DNA of 64,000 bases from the NCBI GenBank assembly GCA_017618625.1, contig JAFZTV010000004.1, positions 1 through 64,000 of the forward strand. The letters are read 5' to 3'. The DNA comes from Bacteroidales bacterium (GTDB taxonomy: Bacteria; Bacteroidota; Bacteroidia; Bacteroidales; P3). Positions 60,024-64,000 of the stretch are shown here, piece by piece (positions within the stretch are counted from its first letter, which is position 1; the number at the start of each line of letters is the position of its first letter). The notes under the pieces were generated by a model, which saw only the letters and a list, made by a program, of their open reading frames with translations, was not told the origin of the DNA and ran no database searches. The translations under genes and the position numbers were made by a program.

Positions 60024-62666
60024 TCAAATCTGCCTCAGGAGCTGTTCAACCGAACCTATCTTGTATCCCGTCGAATGATATGTTATTCGTCCGTCAGGAC
60101 GGATGAATGCTACAATTGGGTATACCACCGGTTCGCCTATCTTCAACGATTCCACAAGCATCCTCTCCAACGGGTCCTCCTTTGCTTTGCGCCATACCGA
60201 GATGTCGGCGCCCGGAATATCCCAGCTCATAGCCGGCACCCCTTCGGGCACAAGCATATACACCATTCCACCCCACCGAGCCAGCTTGTCGCGCTGTTCA
60301 ATCAGTTCCTTCACCAGATGTTTCGACGGCTCGCGGTAGTCTCCCAACGAGATGAATATAAAGCCCTTGTCGCCGCCATAGTCCTCAATGGTGGCCATCC
60401 CCGCGATTACCTCAAACTTGTTGTCGATAGTTATAATCTCCTGGTCGCAAGACATTTCATCCAACGACCTGAGCAGCACTTCGACGCTGCGGCTTTCGCC
60501 TGCTTTCAGCTCAAAAAAGCACAGGCGCGACCTCACTGAGCCTTTCTCGTCTCGGTTGCCAGTTGAAAGGCAGTAATAACCTGGAGCCAAGTTGATTGCA
60601 TACGGGAACGAGGCCACACGCTCGTCATCCTCATAGTCAAGCGTCACAAAATCGCCTGCCTCATAACGCTGTATGGTGTAGTGCTTCCAATATTCCGGCT
60701 TCACTCCGCTTCCGTCGCTATAGCTGACCTTGAGCGTTGCCGTCGGCTCAACGGGATTGTTGTCTTGCTTGAAATCAGCCGTCACACTCCATGCCTTCCC
60801 GTCCGAAGTGAATATCTCGCCCGTGGCGTTGTCTATATAGGCCGGAATGCCGAGCGAGCGGCAGGCAGCAACAAAGAAGATATCGCGTGAGTGGGCGTCG
60901 CTGTGGCGCAGCTCAAAGACTCCCATCGGCGAAATGGGGCAGTTATAGTAGTTTCCCGTGTCATCTACCGCAACGTTCTTGGCAAGCCAGTCCTTCAGTT
61001 CCTGCAAGTTCGATACACCCTCTTTCTTCAATCCGTCGGCCAACGGCTGACGCCACGCCCGCACCAGCTCGTTGCTGATTCGTGCCGGCATCAGGCCCTT
61101 CTCATAAACTGGAGCCGCATAATCGGCAACCGTGAACTGCTGTGGAATGTGCGACTCCATAACTTCGGCAGAGATGTCACGCATATCCTTGTCGCTAAAC
61201 GATTTAAGATAGCTGTAAAGCGGGAACTCGCTTTTTTCAGCATGCCTGTTCAGGAATGTGATAATTTCCCCATAGTTACCTTCGCAACGGCGCATGGTTT
61301 CAGCCACTTGCTCTTCCGTGAGGTTCTCATTGGGTAGTATTTTGACATCACCGTCCACCGCCTCTTTCCGATTGCAATAAAACGTTGAGATATACGCGTT
61401 GCGCACAGAGTCTTCATACACAATACGGCGCTGGTTGGCAGCACCCATCTCCTCGCTCACCTCCGGCAGATGGGCATTGGCCGCAGGCGGCACAATATCA
61501 AGATTCTCAACATATTCTTCTCCGGCACTATGACTGAGCCGCAGCGTAACCTCGCTCTCCTTGCGCATGTCCATCTTCGAATATCCGAACCTCTCCCCAT
61601 CCGTTGCCCACACAAGCAAATCTCCTTTGCCCGTTGTCAACGAAGCACATCCGTCATCTCCTGTCTTAAACTTCGCAAGCGTATAATACTCAGCATAGTT
61701 ATATAGTTTGAACTTCACCTCCACTCCACTCTGCGGCTTGCCGTTTTCATCAACGACTTTCACCGTCGCGCGGCACACTTCGGCATAGTGCGACAGCAGG
61801 TTAAGCTCGGCATACGTGGTGGTCCCTTTCACCACCTCCTCGTCGCCGTGATAGCGTCCGAACGCCTTGGTATGCACCATCATACAACGGCTCGACGGCT
61901 CGGCAAACCACCCCATGTTCAGCATCGGGTCGGGCTCGCAGGCCCCCAGAAATTTCCACTCTCCTTGCTTGGTTTCAGCGTTATACACCCACACTTCCAC
62001 CCACGCGTGGTTGTCGTCGCAGTGCGCCCATCGGGGCGTATAGCATTGGCGTGCAGGTATTCCCACCGACCTCAAAGCCGCCACCGCAAAGGTGCTCTCC
62101 TCACCGCAGCGTCCGAGGGCCGTGCGCAGCGTGGCCAACGGAGCCGACGTGCGCGCATCCGATCCTCTGTAGGCCACATGCTCATGGCACCAGTGGTTTA
62201 CCTCCAATGCTGCCTCCTCCATCGTCATACCCTCTACCCTCTCCTTCAACTCCTTGTACATATACATCCTCGCAGTGTCAAGATTCTCGTTATTAACACG
62301 ATACGGCAGCACGAAATGACGGAACACATCTTCCGGAACCATCTTGCCCCACTCCATCTCCTGCTGGGCTTTGAAGGCGTAACGCACATGTTTCAAGAAA
62401 TATACGAAGTCGTAGTCGGCCAAATCGCTATAGGGCATATAGGCATACAGGAACTCCATCGCCTCACGTTCTTTGACACAGAGAGTGTCCATACCCGCAA
62501 AAAGCACCTCGCTGCGACCTTCCGCCAGCTTGGTACGATTGAGGTAATCCTCATGAACCTGAGCACGGTAGCTCTTGTCGGTGATAAAATGCTTCTTCTT
62601 GCCGCAACCCGACAGCAAGCAGAACGCTAAAACGAAAACAACTAATAACCAAATCTGTTTATTCAT
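60024..62666 (-). CDS. Large transglutaminase-like lipoprotein
   Basis: An 880-aa lipoprotein (signal ends in CLLSGC, Cys 21) with a transglutaminase-like core at about 170-265: the Cys of GRCGEESTFAVAALRSVGIPARQC, the His of DDNHAWVEVWV and a following Asp match the catalytic triad. A partial second copy of such a domain occurs at about 590-640 (ELRHSDAHSRDIFFVAACRSLGIPA). The C-terminal region (about 715-880) resembles a thioredoxin-like or beta-rich domain. Bacteroidota use such proteins for envelope or peptide turnover, but the substrate is unknown. It overlaps cutC by 8 bases. Confidence 0.8.
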   Translation of the reverse strand: MNKQIWLLVVFVLAFCLLSGCGKKKHFITDKSYRAQVHEDYLNRTKLAEGRSEVLFAGMDTLCVKEREAMEFLYAYMPYSDLADYDFVYFLKHVRYAFKAQQEMEWGKMVPEDVFRHFVLPYRVNNENLDTARMYMYKELKERVEGMTMEEAALEVNHWCHEHVAYRGSDARTSAPLATLRTALGRCGEESTFAVAALRSVGIPARQCYTPRWAHCDDNHAWVEVWVYNAETKQGEWKFLGACEPDPMLNMGWFAEPSSRCMMVHTKAFGRYHGDEEVVKGTTTYAELNLLSHYAEVCRATVKVVDENGKPQSGVEVKFKLYNYAEYYTLAKFKTGDDGCASLTTGKGDLLVWATDGERFGYSKMDMRKESEVTLRLSHSAGEEYVENLDIVPPAANAHLPEVSEEMGAANQRRIVYEDSVRNAYISTFYCNRKEAVDGDVKILPNENLTEEQVAETMRRCEGNYGEIITFLNRHAEKSEFPLYSYLKSFSDKDMRDISAEVMESHIPQQFTVADYAAPVYEKGLMPARISNELVRAWRQPLADGLKKEGVSNLQELKDWLAKNVAVDDTGNYYNCPISPMGVFELRHSDAHSRDIFFVAACRSLGIPAYIDNATGEIFTSDGKAWSVTADFKQDNNPVEPTATLKVSYSDGSGVKPEYWKHYTIQRYEAGDFVTLDYEDDERVASFPYAINLAPGYYCLSTGNRDEKGSVRSRLCFFELKAGESRSVEVLLRSLDEMSCDQEIITIDNKFEVIAGMATIEDYGGDKGFIFISLGDYREPSKHLVKELIEQRDKLARWGGMVYMLVPEGVPAMSWDIPGADISVWRKAKEDPLERMLVESLKIGEPVVYPIVAFIRPDGRITYHSTGYKIGSVEQLLRQI

Positions 62667-63345
62667 AATCCTTTAAGTTTGAAATCAACTGTCTTACTTT
62701 ATCCGAATCTGTGATGGCAACGCCCTTGCAATCAAACCGTTTGCACGACCCGTGAATCTCCCTCACCCCCGTTTCCCTCACTATCCGTGCTGCATTCTCG
62801 GGCGTCACCCCGCTGCCCGCGAGTATTTTTATTCTTCCGTCGGCCCTTCTCACCAGCTCCTTCAGCACTCCTATTCCTTCGTCTGCGGTAGGTTTGCAGC
62901 CCGATGTCAGTATCCGATGACAACCGCATCCAATCACCTCCTCCAAAGCCTTGTACGGGTCCTCTACGCGGTCAAACGCACGATGGAACGTCACCTCCAT
63001 TCCCTCTGCCGCCTCAACCGCAGCCTTAGTCCTTTCCGCATCCACCTCACCGTCGGCAGTCAGGAATCCCACCACAACACACTGTGCACCAGCCTCTTTA
63101 CAACTCCCAATATCATTTATTATCTGCCTGTATTCCTCATCATCATAACAAAAATCTCCCCCACGGGGACGAATCAGCACATGCGTGCGCAGCCGCAGTT
63201 CGTGGACACAGTATTCTACGTCGTCAATACTCGGAGTGGTACCGCCGATATTAAGGTTCTCGCACAGCTCTATCCTGCTGGCGCCGCCCGCCTTAGCGTT
63301 CTCCGCCGACACCCGCCCGGGAGCGCAAATCTCAATCTGTATCAT
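62659..63345 (-). CDS. cutC: CutC-family copper homeostasis protein
   Basis: A 228-aa TIM-barrel protein of the CutC family. EICAPGRVSAENAKAGGASRIELCENLNIGGTTPS (about 5-40), RPRGGDFCYDDEE (about 58-71), TFHRAFDR near residue 134 and KILAGSGVTPENA (about 173-185) are all family-typical. The link to copper in bacteria is weak. Its stop overlaps the transglutaminase gene start by 8 bases, so they are probably one transcript. Confidence 0.92.
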   Translation of the reverse strand: MIQIEICAPGRVSAENAKAGGASRIELCENLNIGGTTPSIDDVEYCVHELRLRTHVLIRPRGGDFCYDDEEYRQIINDIGSCKEAGAQCVVVGFLTADGEVDAERTKAAVEAAEGMEVTFHRAFDRVEDPYKALEEVIGCGCHRILTSGCKPTADEGIGVLKELVRRADGRIKILAGSGVTPENAARIVRETGVREIHGSCKRFDCKGVAITDSDKVRQLISNLKDYE

Positions 63346-63371
63346 AACCGACTTTTTTCAAGTTCCGACTG

Positions 63372-63379
63372 CAAAAGTA
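63372..63379 (-). promoter_or_regulatory. Promoter of cutC (-7 box)
   Basis: The minus strand reads TACTTTTG, an exact TAnnTTTG box, 27 bp upstream of the ATG. Confidence 0.6.
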
Positions 63380-63436
63380 CGAAATTAGTTTCATGTGCGT
63401 GCCCACACCCGACCGCTAACTTTCGGTCATTAGTCG

Positions 63437-64000
63437 TCAGATTACCCCATCCGCTTCTTCCAAAAGGAACGGGACGACACCCATATACATGATACCGTCT
63501 TCGTCTATCCAGGGCTTCGCACTATCGTCCACGATGACAATCTTACGGAAAAAGTCTCCCGAATTTCTCAACGAGAAAGTTTCCTGGCTCCGTTTCGTTT
63601 CGGTATCCACATTCAGCGCCGACTGGATATACACCTTCTCACGTCCCGTATTGACTATGAAGTCTATCTCATACTGCGACTGATGCCTCTTGCCGGCCTT
63701 CATGATAGTCTGCTCCACCACACCTACATCCACGCTATAACCCCTTCGGATAAGCTCAATGAAAATCATATTCTCCATCAAGTGCGACTTCTCTTGCTGG
63801 CGAAAGTTCAGCTTGGCGTTTCTCAGCCCTGTGTCCATCGAATAGTATTTCAGCGTGTTCTCGAAATAACGTTTCCCTTTGATGTCATATCGCTTTGCGC
63901 TCACAAATAAATAGGACTCCTCCAGATAATCCAGATAGTTTTTTATAGTGTTGTCCGAGGTGCGGCGCTTCATCAGCGAGCCAGCGGCATTGGCCATGTT
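63437..64000 (-). CDS. DUF4143-type AAA ATPase, C-terminal part (cut by the window end)
   Basis: The C-terminal DUF4143 domain of an ATP-binding protein of the AAA_14 type, cut off by the window edge at the right. The conserved stretches LEESYLFVSAKRYD, KYYSMDTGLRNAKLNF, YEIDFIVNTGREKVYIQSALNV are visible. The P-loop half should lie beyond 64000. Such ATPases are widespread and of unclear role. It runs towards the cutC promoter. Confidence 0.82.
   Translation of the reverse strand, partial: NMANAAGSLMKRRTSDNTIKNYLDYLEESYLFVSAKRYDIKGKRYFENTLKYYSMDTGLRNAKLNFRQQEKSHLMENMIFIELIRRGYSVDVGVVEQTIMKAGKRHQSQYEIDFIVNTGREKVYIQSALNVDTETKRSQETFSLRNSGDFFRKIVIVDDSAKPWIDEDGIMYMGVVPFLLEEADGVI

Overview
The window is a chromosomal piece of a Bacteroidota bacterium, most probably order Bacteroidales. 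The evidence is the promoter style (many copies of the -7 box TAnnTTTG, several with a -33 TTG/TTTG), the lack of Shine-Dalgarno sites, and the gene types: a CarboxypepD-reg/TonB-type outer-membrane receptor, XerC next to HPF, PpiD-like and LptF-like genes, lipoproteins, and a Wlb/Wbp diacetamido-uronate pathway. I cannot place it to family. Nearly all of it is ordinary core genome. The accessory parts are the surface-polysaccharide cluster and a restriction-modification pair.

Layout: (1) 1-6000: the end of an rRNA operon (5S), then kamC and kamB (reactivase of lysine 5,6-aminomutase), a structured RNA candidate, phosphate butyryltransferase and a one-domain PAS protein; together these suggest amino-acid (lysine) fermentation to butyrate. 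(2) 6-20 kb: a TonB-type receptor, an HsdR-N-like protein, cytidine deaminase, then an envelope set (PpiD-like chaperone, degenerate LytM protein, Dxr, RseP, LptF/G) and three lipoproteins. (3) 20.3-37 kb: two identical tRNA-Lys genes, a TPR protein and the polysaccharide cluster (ligase/polymerase, Wzz, Wzy, Wzx, WecA-like transferase, WlbA, WlbC, two glycosyltransferases, WlbB) with a large FAD/Fe-S oxidoreductase inside it, then RsmA and a divergent MntP. (4) 37.5-53.4 kb: housekeeping genes (U32 peptidase, SmpB, Dus, XerC, HPF, RfbD, RfbC, a nucleotidyltransferase, an AddB-like nuclease, an OmpA/TPR lipoprotein, PssA, QueA) and a Ser/Gly-rich secreted protein. (5) 53.5-56.2 kb: an EcoRI-type adenine methyltransferase with a DUF262-HNH nuclease, behind a long leader that can fold in mutually exclusive ways. 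(6) 56.2-64 kb: ComF, AroB, aspartate kinase, WbqC, a transglutaminase-like lipoprotein, CutC and a truncated DUF4143 ATPase.

The most unusual signal is not a gene. The window is scattered with degenerate tandem arrays whose words drift while the period stays fixed. Long arrays of exactly 11 bp (or 22 bp) lie in four promoter-upstream gaps (about 4.2, 6.2, 20.0 and 45.4 kb). Shorter 8-bp arrays lie at gene starts or between cistrons, and 7-bp arrays lie at stop codons and, in frame, inside protein linkers (KamC, the FAD/Fe-S oxidoreductase, QueA). Other candidates are a 31-bp element repeated identically at the same distance from two promoters, a rod-like RNA of about 190 nt near 3.8 kb, and the attenuator-like leader of the restriction-modification operon.
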